This document shows positions 40,388 to 48,670 of a stretch of 64,000 bases of DNA, in pieces. Under the pieces are notes generated by a model. It was not told the DNA's origin, did no database searches, and saw only the letters and a list, made by a program, of their open reading frames with translations. The first letter of the stretch is position 1, and the number at the start of each line of letters is the position of its first letter. The stretch is from Treponema sp. (GTDB lineage Bacteria; Spirochaetota; Spirochaetia; Treponematales; Treponemataceae): positions 1 to 64,000 of the forward strand of contig JAEDCY010000005.1 in the NCBI GenBank assembly GCA_016293915.1, read 5' to 3'. Position numbers and translations under genes: made by a program.

Positions 40388-41395
40388 TTAGTCAAGAGCG
40401 TGACCAGCAGATCCAAAGACATTTCTATTCTTGTCTGCGTACATCTTTACGAGTTCTGCACGAGCGTCTGTGAGGTACTGACGTGGGTCGAAGTCCTCTG
40501 GATGCTCAACAAGGTGCTTACGGATAGCAGCTGTCATAGCAAGACGTCCGTCTGAGTCTACGTTGATTTTACATACAGCAGACTTAGCAGCCTTGCGGAG
40601 CTGTTCTTCTGGGATACCTACAGAGTTAGGAATCTTTCCGCCGAACTTTTCGATTTCTGCAACGTAAATCTGTGGAACTGAAGAAGATCCGTGAAGTACG
40701 ATTGGGAAACCTGGGAGCTGCTTTTCGATTGCTTCGAGAACATCGAATGCCAGTGGAGGTGGAACGAGTGTACCATCTTCGCGGCGTGTACACTGTTCTG
40801 GAGTGAACTTACAGCGTCCGTGAGAAGTTCCGATAGAAATTGCAAGTGAGTCACAACCAGTCTTTGATGTGAAGTCAATTACTTCTTCTGGTTTTGTGTA
40901 CTTAGATTCTTCAGCAGCAACATCCTCTTCTACACCACCAAGAACTCCGAGCTCTGCTTCTACAGTTACGTCGAACTGGTGAGCATACTCTACAACCTTC
41001 TTTGTGAGGGCAACGTTCTCATCGTATGGAAGTGAAGAACCGTCGATCATTACAGATGAGAATCCGTTGTCGATACAGTCTTTTGCTACTTCGAAGTTTG
41101 GACCGTGGTCAAGGTGAAGAGCGATAGGAATATCACATCCGAGTTCGTGAGCATATTCAACAGCACCACGAGCCATGTTGCGGAGGATATTTGCGTTAGC
41201 GTAAGCGCGAGCTCCCTTTGAAACCTGGAGAACAACAGGAGATTTTGTCTCAACACAAGCCATGATGATAGCCTGCATCTGTTCCATATTATTGAAGTTA
41301 TATGCTGGAATAGCATATCCGCCTTTCATAGCCTTTGCAAACATATCGCGTGTGTTTACGAGGCCGAGATCTTTGTAACTAATAATGTTAGCCAT
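40388..41395 (-). CDS. fba: Fructose-bisphosphate aldolase class II
   Basis: 335 residues from the ATG at 41395, chosen because AGGA lies about 8 nt upstream; three extra codons are possible. AYNFNNMEQMQAIIMAC, HLDHGPNFEVAKDCIDNGFSSVMIDGS (zinc-binding His residues), VEAELGVLGGVEEDV, AISIGTSHGRCKF and VLHGSSSVP are the class II (FbaA/Y) motifs. It splits fructose-1,6-bisphosphate in glycolysis. Single gene; its stop codon abuts the 93-bp element. The catalytic zinc site looks intact. Confidence 0.95.
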   Translation of the reverse strand: MANIISYKDLGLVNTRDMFAKAMKGGYAIPAYNFNNMEQMQAIIMACVETKSPVVLQVSKGARAYANANILRNMARGAVEYAHELGCDIPIALHLDHGPNFEVAKDCIDNGFSSVMIDGSSLPYDENVALTKKVVEYAHQFDVTVEAELGVLGGVEEDVAAEESKYTKPEEVIDFTSKTGCDSLAISIGTSHGRCKFTPEQCTRREDGTLVPPPLAFDVLEAIEKQLPGFPIVLHGSSSVPQIYVAEIEKFGGKIPNSVGIPEEQLRKAAKSAVCKINVDSDGRLAMTAAIRKHLVEHPEDFDPRQYLTDARAELVKMYADKNRNVFGSAGHALD

Positions 41396-41520
41396 AATTA
41401 ACATCCTTTTTCAGACAAACAATGCCTGAGATTTCTTTGATGTAAATAATAGTTTAATTTAAAGTTTTATTCAATATTAAGATGATGAAACTAATTCTGC
41501 CTGACTGAATTGTCTTTTAT

Positions 41521-41636
41521 GGGGGATTTTAAGGGGGTGAGCCCCCTTAGGAGAGGGGGTAGTGGAAAACCGCGAAGCGGGTTGGAGCGAGGGGCAGGCG
41601 CCCCTGCAGCCTGGAACCTAAAACCTGATACCTAAA
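41521..41636. repeat. GC-rich hairpin-rich intergenic segment
   Basis: Stands out from its AT-rich surroundings. Contains AAGGGGG-TGAG-CCCCCTT (41531-41548), AGGGGC-AGGC-GCCCCT (41590-41605), and a direct repeat CCTAAAACCT (41618 and 41631 region). No reading frame of note. It occupies the gap between fba and the flaA promoter; the rest of 41396-41650 shows nothing recognisable. Confidence 0.55.
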
Positions 41637-41650
41637 ACCTAGAATTTCGT

Positions 41651-41679
41651 TTGACAAAGAGTAATATAGGAAATATAAT
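41651..41679 (+). promoter_or_regulatory. Consensus sigma-70-type promoter of the flaA genes
   Basis: TTGACA (41651-41656) and TATAAT (41674-41679), both perfect, separated by 17 nt. The transcript would start near 41686 and carry an 80-nt leader with a CCGATAA/TTATCGG hairpin (41709-41741) before the AAGGAG ribosome-binding site. Confidence 0.75.
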
Positions 41680-41768
41680 TGAATGAGTTATAAAATTGAC
41701 TTGTAAAGCCGATAATCTGAGAGTATAAATCTTTTTATCGGTGTGATAAAAGTTTCAAGGAGTTTTGC

Positions 41769-42530
41769 ATGAAAAGGGAACTTAAAGTTCTTATTGGTCT
41801 TGCATGTCTGTTTGTAATCGGGTTGCCGGTATTTGCCCAGCCTAATTCACGCAGCATTGAGACGTTTGTAATGGATGATTTTGATTCTGCAGGTTCGCAG
41901 AATTATATGTACAACGGAAAGCAGTACAGCTGGGATTGGGAAGTTGGTTCCAGCCGCTTTATAGCTGAAGGATATCCAAAATCTGGATATTTTGAAGGTG
42001 TTCCAAATTCTTTAAAACAGCTTCATAAAGGTGAAGATAAGGAATTTAAGGTTTTCGGAGTTAAAACTGCTTTCAAACGAAAGGGTGATAACTGGTTTGA
42101 AGTATATCCTACAGCTGAAGGAAAAGCATATGAAATTCCATTTATTGGAATTGTTTCTCAGATGGATTTCTGGGTATGGGGGGCAGGATATAATTATTAC
42201 CTCGAAGTAATGGTACGTGATGCTCTTGGAACTGTAAAAGTTTTGCCTGCAGGTAGTCTTGCATTCCATGGCTGGAGAAATGTTATTATTAATATTCCTG
42301 GCTGGATTCAGCAGTCTTCACACCTTCGTTCTGGTCCTGAGAACCTTACTTTTGTAGGTTTCAGAATCCGTTCTGATGCAGAAGAATATGTTGACAACTT
42401 TGTAATTTATTTTGATCAGATTAAATATACTTCTAACTCACTTTCTTTGATTTACGATGGCTATGAATTAAATGAAGTTGATTTTGGCGATAGTGATTCA
42501 GATGAAGTTTCTGAAGGAGATGCAAAATGA
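41769..42530 (+). CDS. flaA: Flagellar filament outer-layer protein FlaA
   Basis: 253 residues. Signal peptide (KRELKVLIGLACLFVIGLPV then FAQ), as expected for a sheath protein exported to the periplasm by Sec. SIETFVMDDFDSAG, WDWEVGSSRF, WVWGAGYNYYLEVMVRDALG, and LAFHGWRNVIINIPGWIQQ are the spirochaete FlaA blocks; it sheathes the periplasmic flagellar core. The C-terminus is acidic (DSDSDEVSEGD). AAGGAG is well placed. ATGA overlap with the second flaA gene. Confidence 0.93.
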   Translation: MKRELKVLIGLACLFVIGLPVFAQPNSRSIETFVMDDFDSAGSQNYMYNGKQYSWDWEVGSSRFIAEGYPKSGYFEGVPNSLKQLHKGEDKEFKVFGVKTAFKRKGDNWFEVYPTAEGKAYEIPFIGIVSQMDFWVWGAGYNYYLEVMVRDALGTVKVLPAGSLAFHGWRNVIINIPGWIQQSSHLRSGPENLTFVGFRIRSDAEEYVDNFVIYFDQIKYTSNSLSLIYDGYELNEVDFGDSDSDEVSEGDAK

Positions 42531-43249
42531 AAAAGCTTGTAACTTTTAGTATTCTTGCTGTGCTTGCTGCTGGTTTGGTTTTTGCACAGAATTCTAGCCT
42601 TCAGGATCCAAATCCGGAAAATGTTGGTGCTGATTCTGCTGAGTCTGCATTGCGCGAAGTTTCTGTAGATAAGTTTGAACGTGAAGGTTCTTGGAATGTT
42701 CATATGTCTTCAGATGACGGTGTAATTACATCTCGTCTTTTTGAAGGTAATCCTGCAATGAAGGAACCTCTTCCAGAAGATGAAGGAAAAGAAGATGAAG
42801 ATACACAGGTTCTTGGTGTAAGAGTTGATTTCTTCCGCCGTGGTAAGAACTCTTTTACAATTAAGTCTGGAAGACCTTTGGCAATTGAAGGTACAACTAA
42901 GACTTTGTCTGTTTGGGTTTGTGGTCGTAATCAGGATCATGAGCTTTATGCTCTTGTTCAGGATTATTTTGGACGTAACTTTGAACTTTATATGGGAAGT
43001 CTTGGTTTCTCAGGCTGGAAAAAGCTTATCTGTGTAGTTCCTCCAAGTCCGGATGGAGAGCACGGAATTGTTCAGAGCAGTGCTTATTATGGTGATAAAC
43101 CTGGCCTTAAGGTTATTGGTTTCCGTGTAGATTGTAACCCAATGCAGGCTCGCGGTACATATTATATGTATCTTGATGACCTTCGTGCTGTTACTGATCT
43201 CTATGATATGGAGAATCACGACGAAGACGATATGGCTGATAACTGGTAG
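42527..43249 (+). CDS. Second FlaA-family flagellar sheath protein
   Basis: 240 residues. Signal peptide MKKLVTFSILAVLAAGLVFA-Q. VSVDKFEREGSWNVHMSSDD, VWVCGRNQDHELYALVQDYFG and MGSLGFSGWKKLICVVPP align in order with the preceding FlaA. Acidic tail (ENHDEDDMADNW). Coupled to the first gene through ATGA, so both should be made together as a two-component sheath, as in other treponemes. Confidence 0.9.
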   Translation: MKKLVTFSILAVLAAGLVFAQNSSLQDPNPENVGADSAESALREVSVDKFEREGSWNVHMSSDDGVITSRLFEGNPAMKEPLPEDEGKEDEDTQVLGVRVDFFRRGKNSFTIKSGRPLAIEGTTKTLSVWVCGRNQDHELYALVQDYFGRNFELYMGSLGFSGWKKLICVVPPSPDGEHGIVQSSAYYGDKPGLKVIGFRVDCNPMQARGTYYMYLDDLRAVTDLYDMENHDEDDMADNW

Positions 43250-43273
43250 TCTAAAACTTTAATCATGCAAAAG

Positions 43274-43308
43274 AAAGATCGTTCCAAATGGAGCGGTCTT
43301 TTTTTTTG
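43274..43308 (+). terminator. Terminator after the flaA pair
   Basis: AAAGATCGTTCCA (43274-43286) pairs with TGGAGCGGTCTTT (43289-43301), one or two G-T pairs, then a run of T to 43308. Confidence 0.85.
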
Positions 43309-43310
43309 TG

Positions 43311-43346
43311 TGGTTTCGATACACTTGCTTCGCAAGCACTCAACCA
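43311..43346. repeat. TGGTTTCGATACACT...CACTCAACCA hairpin repeat, copy 1
   Basis: TGGTT/AACCA ends enclose CTTGC-TTC-GCAAG. The same repeat in reverse orientation is at 60161-60204. It overlaps the 3' end of the gene at 43340: the stop codon of that gene lies within it. Confidence 0.75.
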
Positions 43347-44062
43347 ACGGTTTTGTAATATTTTGTCCTTCCTTTTTTCTCTGTCTCGTCGATAAGTCCT
43401 GCATGTGAGAGTACCCATATAATTAAATGTGCGTTGTCGGCTGCTCGGGTGGGTAATTCTTTTTGTTTTGAAATTGCATTTCTCAAATCTTTTGCGCAGA
43501 AGGTATCGGGTAGGGGTGGCATTAAGGCGAGGTAATCTTCTGCTTTTGAAAATCTTCTGGTATTAATAATTGTGTCGAGTCTTTTTCCGGTTTTCAGCCA
43601 GTTACGTCGGAAGCGGCGGCGGCCGTTCTTTGACTGTACCGGTTCTTTTGTGCGAACTCTTTCTTCGGTCATTTCAATTTCTACAATCTCAAGTGAAAAA
43701 TGCGGGTTAGTTATAAGCGGGTAAATGCCTGTAAGCTCTCGGAAAATATCGTAAATGTTTCCTTTTTTTGGACTTTTTCTTTTTGAAATGATTTTTCCCT
43801 CTTCATCCTGAAGTTCTATTCTTGTTACCAGTGGAAGAGGGTGAATTAATTTTACATTATGTCCTTTATCTATTGTGTCTAGAATTTTTGGCAGAAGCTT
43901 TGCCAGATTTTTTGTCTGAATTTCAATTATATTTCCGTTTTTTGTGATTATGTCGTAAATATGGCCATCCTGTTCAACTTCAGTTTTTCCTTCGTAAAGT
44001 TCCTGATAAAGGATTTTTAGAGAATTGTGTAATTTGCTTTCATTTAGTGTAGAAAACGCCAT
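43340..44062 (-). CDS. Hypothetical protein, possible PD-(D/E)XK-type nuclease fold
   Basis: 240 residues from the ATG at 44062 (MAFSTLNESKLHNSLKILYQ); the frame extends upstream to 44314 but that part crosses the mraZ promoter and boxes and is AT-rich junk. VEQDGHIYDIITKNGNIIEIQTKNLAKLLPK has the D...E-x-Q/K spacing seen in restriction-type nuclease cores; the C-terminal 60 residues (ADNAHLIIWVLSHAGLIDET then EKKGRTKYYK) look like a winged-helix. The centre is very basic (KNGRRRFRRNWLKTGKRLD). Function unknown; I infer nucleic-acid binding. Divergent from mraZ. Confidence 0.65.
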   Translation of the reverse strand: MAFSTLNESKLHNSLKILYQELYEGKTEVEQDGHIYDIITKNGNIIEIQTKNLAKLLPKILDTIDKGHNVKLIHPLPLVTRIELQDEEGKIISKRKSPKKGNIYDIFRELTGIYPLITNPHFSLEIVEIEMTEERVRTKEPVQSKNGRRRFRRNWLKTGKRLDTIINTRRFSKAEDYLALMPPLPDTFCAKDLRNAISKQKELPTRAADNAHLIIWVLSHAGLIDETEKKGRTKYYKTVG

Positions 44063-44151
44063 ATACAGTGTGTCAAAAAGTATAGTATTTAACCGTATGT
44101 GTAAAAATCGGAAATTGTAAAAATTTTTTATATTATCGTCAAAAAAAGTGG

Positions 44152-44223
44152 TTGACTTTAGGATTTTTTGGTATAAAATGATAGTTAAGTGGGAAAAAGT
44201 GGTAAAAAGTGGATGTAAGTGGG
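44152..44223 (+). promoter_or_regulatory. mraZ promoter with four MraZ-type boxes
   Basis: TTGACT (44152-44157), 16-nt spacer, TAAAAT (44174-44179). Downstream, AAGTGG occurs at 44187, 44197, 44207 and 44217, exactly 10 bp apart, so on one DNA face; another AAGTGG at 44146 touches the -35. MraZ is known to bind tandem TGGG/AAGTG-type repeats before its own operon, so these are very likely autoregulatory sites. The last box overlaps the ribosome-binding region. Confidence 0.8.
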
Positions 44224-44224
44224 T

Positions 44225-44668
44225 ATGAATCTGTTGACTGGTGAATACAATAATACGATTGATGAAAAGGGTCGTGTCTCGTTTCCTGTAAAATTGAGAT
44301 CGGCTGTAAATCAAAACGTAGTTATGGTTACCAAGGGTTTAGATCGCTGCTTATGGCTTTTTACTACTGAAGAATGGGATGCTTTTCAAACAAAGCTTAT
44401 GAGTAATGCATCTATGATGAAAAGCAGAAGCCTGAATGTTGTTCGTCATTTTATTGCACCAGCACAGCCGGTGGAATTTGATAAGAGCGGCAGGCTTTCC
44501 ATTCCTCAGAGTTTGAGGGAGTATGCAAATCTTTCTAAGGACTGTGTTGTTCTTGGAATTGCAAAGTATATGGAACTTTGGGATTCGCAGACTTATAAAG
44601 ACTATCTTGCAGAATCGGAAAATGATTTCCGTGATGCAGCTGAGGAATTTAACGACATTAATTTCTAA
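44225..44668 (+). CDS. mraZ: Division/cell-wall cluster regulator MraZ
   Basis: 147 residues from the ATG at 44225 (a GTG at 44219 is also open). LLTGEYNNTIDEKGRVSFPVKLR and the second AbrB-like half FDKSGRLSIPQSLREYANL are the duplicated SpoVT-AbrB motifs (DxKGR, DxxGR). It forms ring oligomers that bind the tandem boxes upstream and adjusts expression of the cluster. The gene heads the division operon. Confidence 0.93.
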   Translation: MNLLTGEYNNTIDEKGRVSFPVKLRSAVNQNVVMVTKGLDRCLWLFTTEEWDAFQTKLMSNASMMKSRSLNVVRHFIAPAQPVEFDKSGRLSIPQSLREYANLSKDCVVLGIAKYMELWDSQTYKDYLAESENDFRDAAEEFNDINF

Positions 44669-44698
44669 AAACTTTTTAAAATTAGGTGGGATTAAAAA

Positions 44699-45685
44699 GT
44701 GGAAATCGTACACACTCCGGTTTTATTAAATGAGTGTCTGGAATATCTTTCTCCTCTTGGAGAGTCATTTGAAGCAGATGCTTTGATGATTGACTCTACG
44801 CTTGGAGAGGGCGGCCATACTTATAATTTTTTAAAAAAATATCCGTCTCTTTCTGTAATTGGACTGGATGCCGATAAGGTGATTCAATCTCGTGCCCGAG
44901 AGAGGCTGGCTGAGTTTGGCGAGCGTGTTCATTTTTATAACGGCTGGTTCCAGGATTTCTATGCTGATTATCCATCTGAATATAAACGTCCTGATATTAT
45001 TCTTTTTGATCTTGGTATTTCTGTTTTCCATTATGAGAAGTCTGAACGGGGATTTTCTTTCCGTTATGACGAAAAGCTGGATATGAGACTTAATTCTTCT
45101 GAAGGTCAATCAGCTGCTGATTTAGTTAATGATTTACCTGAAGAAAAACTTGCAGATATTATTTATCTTTATGGAGAGGAAAAACTTAGCCGCCGTATTG
45201 CTCGTGCAATTGTAGGAGCAAGAATGGGGGGGCGTATTGAATCTTCAAAAGCTCTTGCTGAAATCATCTGGAATGCAGTTCCTGCAAATTACCGTTATGG
45301 TCCGATTCATCCGGCAACACGAACCTTCCAGGCTCTTCGCATTGCTGTAAACGGTGAACTGAAGCGACTTCCTAAAGCTCTACATGATGCATTTGGCTGT
45401 CTTAAGAACGGCGGCAAAATGGGAGTTATTACCTTCCATTCTCTGGAAGACAGAATTGTGAAGAACTATTTCCGCAACCTCGGCAAACAGTGTGTTTGTC
45501 CTCCTGAAGTAGCTGTTTGCCGTTGCGGAGGTTCTGTCTGTGCTGAACTTATTACCCGTAAGCCTGTGGCTCCAACAGCAGAGGAAGTAAAGGTTAATTC
45601 GCCTTCCCGCAGTGCAAAGCTCAGAGTGATCAGAAAAATTAAGGATGATACTGAATATCATCTGGATGGAGTGGTAGGTTTTTAA
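44699..45685 (+). CDS. rsmH: 16S rRNA m4C1402 methyltransferase RsmH
   Basis: 328 residues from a GTG start preceded by AGGTGG. VHTPVLLNECLEYL, STLGEGGHTYNFL (S-adenosylmethionine loop), FDLGISVFHYEKSERGFSFR, HPATRTFQALRIAVN, and VITFHSLEDRIVKNYF are the RsmH (MraW) blocks in order. It N4-methylates C1402 of 16S rRNA. Second gene of the cluster, as in most bacteria. A Cys-rich loop (CVCPPEVAVCRCGGSVC) is present near residue 265. Confidence 0.95.
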   Translation: MEIVHTPVLLNECLEYLSPLGESFEADALMIDSTLGEGGHTYNFLKKYPSLSVIGLDADKVIQSRARERLAEFGERVHFYNGWFQDFYADYPSEYKRPDIILFDLGISVFHYEKSERGFSFRYDEKLDMRLNSSEGQSAADLVNDLPEEKLADIIYLYGEEKLSRRIARAIVGARMGGRIESSKALAEIIWNAVPANYRYGPIHPATRTFQALRIAVNGELKRLPKALHDAFGCLKNGGKMGVITFHSLEDRIVKNYFRNLGKQCVCPPEVAVCRCGGSVCAELITRKPVAPTAEEVKVNSPSRSAKLRVIRKIKDDTEYHLDGVVGF

Positions 45686-45688
45686 TTT

Positions 45689-45991
45689 ATGAAACGTGGA
45701 TTTAAAGATTTTATTGTAAAATTTTTCTTCTGTGTATTTGTGCTTGCCATTCCTTTTGTGCTTTGTCTTTATGCGGCTCAGGCCAGACGTTATACAGCTC
45801 TTACTGCTGAAATCCGTGAGCTGGAACGCAAGCAGGAAAAATTGATTGAGGAGAATAAAAAACTTGTAAGTGATATTGCTGTACTTTCAAGCGCAGATAG
45901 AATAGAAAAAATTGCAGTAGAAGAGCTTGGGATGCACAAGGCTGAAACTGAGGATATTGTGAGAGTTGAAATGACAGGAGAGAAAAAATAA
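45689..45991 (+). CDS. ftsL: FtsL/DivIC-like division protein
   Basis: 100 residues. One membrane segment (FIVKFFFCVFVLAIPFVLCL) followed by a coiled coil (AEIRELERKQEKLIEENKKL) and the AVEELGMHKAE tail typical of FtsL. It should link FtsQ to the septal synthase at mid-cell. Position between rsmH and the next cell-wall gene is the normal ftsL site, but no ftsI follows. Ends in a TAATG overlap. Confidence 0.85.
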   Translation: MKRGFKDFIVKFFFCVFVLAIPFVLCLYAAQARRYTALTAEIRELERKQEKLIEENKKLVSDIAVLSSADRIEKIAVEELGMHKAETEDIVRVEMTGEKK

Positions 45992-47463
45992 TGGAAAGTC
46001 TGCTTACTAAAGAAGAACTTTTAACCTCAGTAAAAGGTACTCAGATTGGAAGTGCCGGCTGTTTATTTAACGATGTTCAGACAGATAGCCGCAATGTTTC
46101 TTCTGAAAAACCTTGCATGTTTGTTCCTCTTGTTGGTGAATTTCAGAATGGTCATAAATATATTCCGTCAGTTCTTACTGAAGAGAAAAAGGCTTCTGTT
46201 ATTTTGTTGAATGAAGCTGAATATAAAAATGATTCTGATTTTTATGAAAAACTTGCAGCAGAAAATCCTGAGGTTTGTTTTGTTCGTGTTGAAAATACAT
46301 TGCATGCTTTGCAGAATGCCGCAGAAGCTTATGTAACTAAAAAATGCCAGAATATGATTCTGGTAAGTATTACAGGTTCCAGTGGAAAAACAACAACTAA
46401 AGAAATGATGGTAAGTGTTGCTAAAGCCCATTTTGGCGATATTGGAGTTGTTTATACTTACGGAAATCTTAACTCAGAAACGGGACTTCCTCTTTCGGTT
46501 TTCAAGATTCGCGGCGATGAAAAAATCGGAATCTTTGAAATGGGAATGAACAGAGTAGGAGAGATTGGCGAGATTTCAAAAGTTCTTAAATCACGTTTTG
46601 GAATCATTACCAATATTGGAACTGCTCATATTGGAATTCTCGGAAGTCGTGAAAATATTGCACGCGAAAAAAGAAAGTCATTCTTATATATTCCTTCTGA
46701 TGGTGCGGCTATTGTTGGTGCAGATGATGATTTTTCAGATTTCTGTACAGAAGGAGTTTGTGGCAAGGTTGTGAAATTTGGCCGTAATGTTCCGGTGGCT
46801 GAGAGTGGTGTACGCTTTGTTGAAGATAAGGGGCTTTTTGGTACTGACTTTGAACTTGATGGACTTTCTGTGCATCTGCCTTTATCTGGAAATTATAACT
46901 ATCTTAATGCACTTTCTGTAATTGCATGTGCAAAGGAAATCGGTATTCCTTCTTCGGATATTAAGAAAGGGCTTGAGAGTGTGGCTTCTCTTTCCGGACG
47001 TATGGAAGTTTGTGAAGCTAAACTTTTTAGTGGTAAAAAAATCACTTTGATTAAAGACTGCTACAATGCAAATCTTGATTCCATGATGAAGGTAATTGAT
47101 TTTTGTGGTGAGCTCAAGAATGTTGGCAAAAAGATTTTTGTTCTTGCAGATATGAAAGAGCTTGGAGTAGAATCAGAAAAATCTCATGAGGAAATCGGAC
47201 GCCGCATAAGTGAAGTAAGACCAGAGCTGGTGTATCTTGTTGGCCCTGAAATGAAAGCAGCAGAAAAGCTTGCCTGGAAGGGTGAGGGTAAAATCAGTGT
47301 TAAATGGTTTAACGAATCAAATGATAAAAACTTTAATACTATAGCAGATGATATTAATTTGCTTGCAGGTGACAACGATGTAATTTTATTGAAAGGTTCT
47401 CATTCAATGCAGCTTGAAAAACTTGTACCTCTTCTTTGTGGGACTGAAGGGGAGGCTTGCTAA
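45991..47463 (+). CDS. murF: UDP-MurNAc-tripeptide-D-Ala-D-Ala ligase MurF
   Basis: 490 residues. VQTDSRNV near the N-terminus, SITGSSGKTTTKEMMVSVA (P-loop), YGNLNSETGLPLSVF, EMGMNRVGEI, ITNIGTAHIGILGSRENIA and KDCYNANLDSMMKVI are Mur-ligase motifs; N-NETG/GLP and DxYNAN identify MurF. It adds D-Ala-D-Ala to the peptidoglycan precursor. Coupled to ftsL, overlapping ftsW by a few bases. Confidence 0.95.
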   Translation: MESLLTKEELLTSVKGTQIGSAGCLFNDVQTDSRNVSSEKPCMFVPLVGEFQNGHKYIPSVLTEEKKASVILLNEAEYKNDSDFYEKLAAENPEVCFVRVENTLHALQNAAEAYVTKKCQNMILVSITGSSGKTTTKEMMVSVAKAHFGDIGVVYTYGNLNSETGLPLSVFKIRGDEKIGIFEMGMNRVGEIGEISKVLKSRFGIITNIGTAHIGILGSRENIAREKRKSFLYIPSDGAAIVGADDDFSDFCTEGVCGKVVKFGRNVPVAESGVRFVEDKGLFGTDFELDGLSVHLPLSGNYNYLNALSVIACAKEIGIPSSDIKKGLESVASLSGRMEVCEAKLFSGKKITLIKDCYNANLDSMMKVIDFCGELKNVGKKIFVLADMKELGVESEKSHEEIGRRISEVRPELVYLVGPEMKAAEKLAWKGEGKISVKWFNESNDKNFNTIADDINLLAGDNDVILLKGSHSMQLEKLVPLLCGTEGEAC

Positions 47464-47465
47464 GA

Positions 47466-48653
47466 ATGAATCAGTTTACTTTTTATGCGAATAAGCCTTC
47501 GCAGAATTATAATAAAATTGATATCTGGCTTTTGGGATCGATGCTTTTGTTGTGGGGGCTTGGAATCTTTACACTTTATATCTGTTCTCAGAATTTTGCG
47601 CTGAGGGCATTTGGCAATCCTGTTTATTTTGTAAAACGACAGCTGCTTTGTTCTGCTGTTGGTTTTATTTTTTTTGCAGGCTTTGTAATTACAGATATGA
47701 AATATGTAAGAAAGTTTGTTTCTGTAATTGTAATTTTTTCTTTTGTACTTTGTATTCTGACTTTTATACCTGGAATTTCTATCATAAAAAATGGTGCCCG
47801 CCGCTGGATCAGAATGCCGGGTAACTTTACTTTCCAGCCTTCGGAACTTGTAAAGTTTTCTCTTGTGCTTTTTCTTGCCAATTATTTTGACAAGCAGGAT
47901 AAGCTTCTGGATGAAGAGGAAAAGACTGTATTCCCTTGTGTTATTGTTCTTGTTCTTTTTGCAGGAATCATTTTTGCACAGAAAGACTTTTCAACAGGTG
48001 TATTTGTAACATTGATTGGAATTCTCCTTTTCTTTGTTTCGGGTGCAAAACTAGTCTGGATTTTCCCATTTGCTTTGATTGCGGTTCCTGCTGCATTCCT
48101 TATGATTACATTAAATCCGTACAGACTTCAGCGACTTATAGGCTGGATTAGTCCGGATGAGTTCAGCTCAAGTATCAATTATCAAAGCCTTAATGCTAAA
48201 CGTGCTATAAGTGCAGGCGGTGTCTGGGGCAGTGGAATTGGAGCAGGACTTTCAAAAATTAATAGTATCCCGGAAGTTCAGGCAGACTACATTTTTGCAG
48301 GATGGGCTGAATCTATGGGCTATGTCGGCGTAGTGCTTTATTTTGTTCTTCTTGCTTTTTTTGCATACAGAGGATATAAGGCAGCTTTTAATAATCCTGA
48401 TAAGTTTACTGCGCTTTCTACTTTTGGTTGTGTTTCTGTAATTGTTTTTCAGTCGCTTGTTAATACAATGGTAGTTTGTGGTCTTCTTCCTTCTACAGGT
48501 ATTAACCTTCCTTTCTTCTCGCTTGGAGGAACTTCAATAGTTATAACGCTTGCAATGTGCGGCTTTATTGTAAATGCTTCACGTTGTGAAAAAATAGATG
48601 AAAAAATGTCCGAAAGTGACGAAATTAATATAGAGTCACTTTCTTACTTATAA
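47466..48653 (+). CDS. ftsW: Septal peptidoglycan polymerase FtsW (SEDS family)
   Basis: 395 residues from the ATG at 47466, 10 nt after GGAGG; a TTG at 47457 is too close to that site. Ten hydrophobic segments. KNGARRWIRMPGNFTFQPSELVKFSL, AEVQADYIFAGWAESMGYVG (reading PEVQADYIFA) and NTMVVCGLLPSTGINLPFFSLGGTS are the SEDS glycosyltransferase motifs. It polymerises glycan strands at the septum with a class B penicillin-binding protein encoded elsewhere. Confidence 0.93.
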   Translation: MNQFTFYANKPSQNYNKIDIWLLGSMLLLWGLGIFTLYICSQNFALRAFGNPVYFVKRQLLCSAVGFIFFAGFVITDMKYVRKFVSVIVIFSFVLCILTFIPGISIIKNGARRWIRMPGNFTFQPSELVKFSLVLFLANYFDKQDKLLDEEEKTVFPCVIVLVLFAGIIFAQKDFSTGVFVTLIGILLFFVSGAKLVWIFPFALIAVPAAFLMITLNPYRLQRLIGWISPDEFSSSINYQSLNAKRAISAGGVWGSGIGAGLSKINSIPEVQADYIFAGWAESMGYVGVVLYFVLLAFFAYRGYKAAFNNPDKFTALSTFGCVSVIVFQSLVNTMVVCGLLPSTGINLPFFSLGGTSIVITLAMCGFIVNASRCEKIDEKMSESDEINIESLSYL

Positions 48654-48670
48654 AAAGGTGGATGAGAAAA

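Noticed and set aside
41618..41640. CRISPR-like direct repeats (CCTAAAACCT)
   Set aside because: Only two short copies with a 3-nt interval; no spacer array or cas gene.
44063..44314. N-terminal extension of the 43340 gene
   Set aside because: Would overlap the mraZ promoter, boxes and coding start; composition is AT-rich noise without family-like sequence.
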